A stretch of 64,000 bases of DNA, taken from assembly GCA_025765595.1 (NCBI GenBank), contig JAIVFH010000133.1:1-64000 (forward strand), read 5' to 3'. Both the position numbers and the translations under genes were made by a program. Positions 63,711-64,000 of the stretch are shown in pieces; positions within the stretch are counted from its first letter, which is position 1, and each line of letters opens with the position of its first letter. The notes under the pieces were generated by a model. The model ran no database searches. It was given only the letters and a program-made list of their open reading frames with translations, and was not told where the DNA came from. The stretch comes from Obelidium mucronatum (Eukaryota > Chytridiomycota > Chytridiomycetes > Chytridiales > Chytriomycetaceae).

Positions 63711-63927
63711 TTAATCCTGGCTGAATGATCCATATCTGCTGCAGTTTCGACTACTAGTTCTGCTCAACCCGAATCCCTTGCTTTTCACGGGAGCCTCCGT
63801 GATTTCACTTGTAATCGAAGGCTTTGGATCTGCAAGGGCGAGACCAGAATGAATAGACGGTTTCATTCGAGCAGCTTGACGCGAAGATCTTAACTCATCC
63901 AATTTCTCCTTGTTTGGGAATCTATGC
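63711..63927 (-). CDS. Last exon of an unidentified gene, partial at window edge
   Basis: An open frame ending at a TAG at 63711. It reads FPNKEKLDELRSSRQAARMK then a Ser/Pro-rich tail ending RTSSRNCSRYGSFSQD. It has no ATG of its own. A possible 3' splice site (ATAG) lies at about 63928, so the rest of the gene would lie beyond 64000. It is too short to identify. Confidence 0.35.
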
Positions 63928-64000
63928 GATACGATGTTTCAATACAACAATTTCTTTGCAAATCCCTTGTTGCATATTACAAAGATGATTAAGCAGTAAC

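Overview
This window is nuclear DNA of an intron-rich eukaryote, most likely a zoosporic (chytrid-type) fungus. Evidence: short GT-AG introns (about 40-220 nt) in most genes; fungal-type PHO80/PCL-like cyclins; F-box plus plant-like LRR proteins; long ankyrin-like arrays; a coiled-coil protein with a class III nucleotide cyclase domain; and an APE-type non-LTR retrotransposon with RNase H. The species assignment is inference. All coordinates, exon joins and reading phases were worked out by hand. For multi-exon genes I checked that the exon lengths sum to a multiple of three.

Layout. 1-10488: a nearly complete ~10.4 kb non-LTR retrotransposon on the minus strand with a perfect 21-bp target-site duplication. 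10490-20500: two PCL-like cyclins, an F-box/LRR gene and a tandem pair of two-domain AhpD-like genes. 20860-28720: an SLC10A7/Rch1-like transporter, a small membrane protein, a PEX39-like peroxin, an F-box/LRR gene with an internally deleted relic beside it, and a coiled-coil protein ending in a degenerate nucleotide cyclase domain. 28806-45496: a head-to-tail array of ABCC (MRP-type) transporters, three full length and one truncated by a very recent segmental duplication. 45634-48820: PEX12 and the SWI/SNF subunit SMARCD/BAF60. 49162-56708: two paralogous amino-acid permeases enclosing two ankyrin-array genes on the opposite strand, one with a nonsense codon and one decayed. 56790-63927: ARPC1 (Arp2/3 complex), a RasGAP protein, mitochondrial methylmalonate-semialdehyde dehydrogenase and the edge of one more gene.

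Two patterns cut across genes. (1) A short palindrome, sense strand ACCGCC-GAA-GGCGGT, occurs in five different introns (AhpD-like A, ABCC copy D, PEX12, SMARCD, ARPC1). Two of these introns hold arrays of about 13-14 copies. The loop is almost always a GNA triloop on the host gene's sense strand, stem variants keep their complementarity, and I found no copy in an exon or between genes. This is the best candidate for an undescribed element. (2) Six genes have extremely GC-rich 5' exons that fall to ordinary AT-leaning composition at or near an intron. The AhpD-like pair shows the contrast between close paralogs.

Functional links are limited. PEX12 and the PEX39-like protein both serve peroxisomal import. 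The ABCC array and the permease pair are expanded transporter families. ARPC1 and the RasGAP concern actin and small-GTPase control. Nothing suggests a co-regulated cluster. No tRNA or rRNA gene was recognised.
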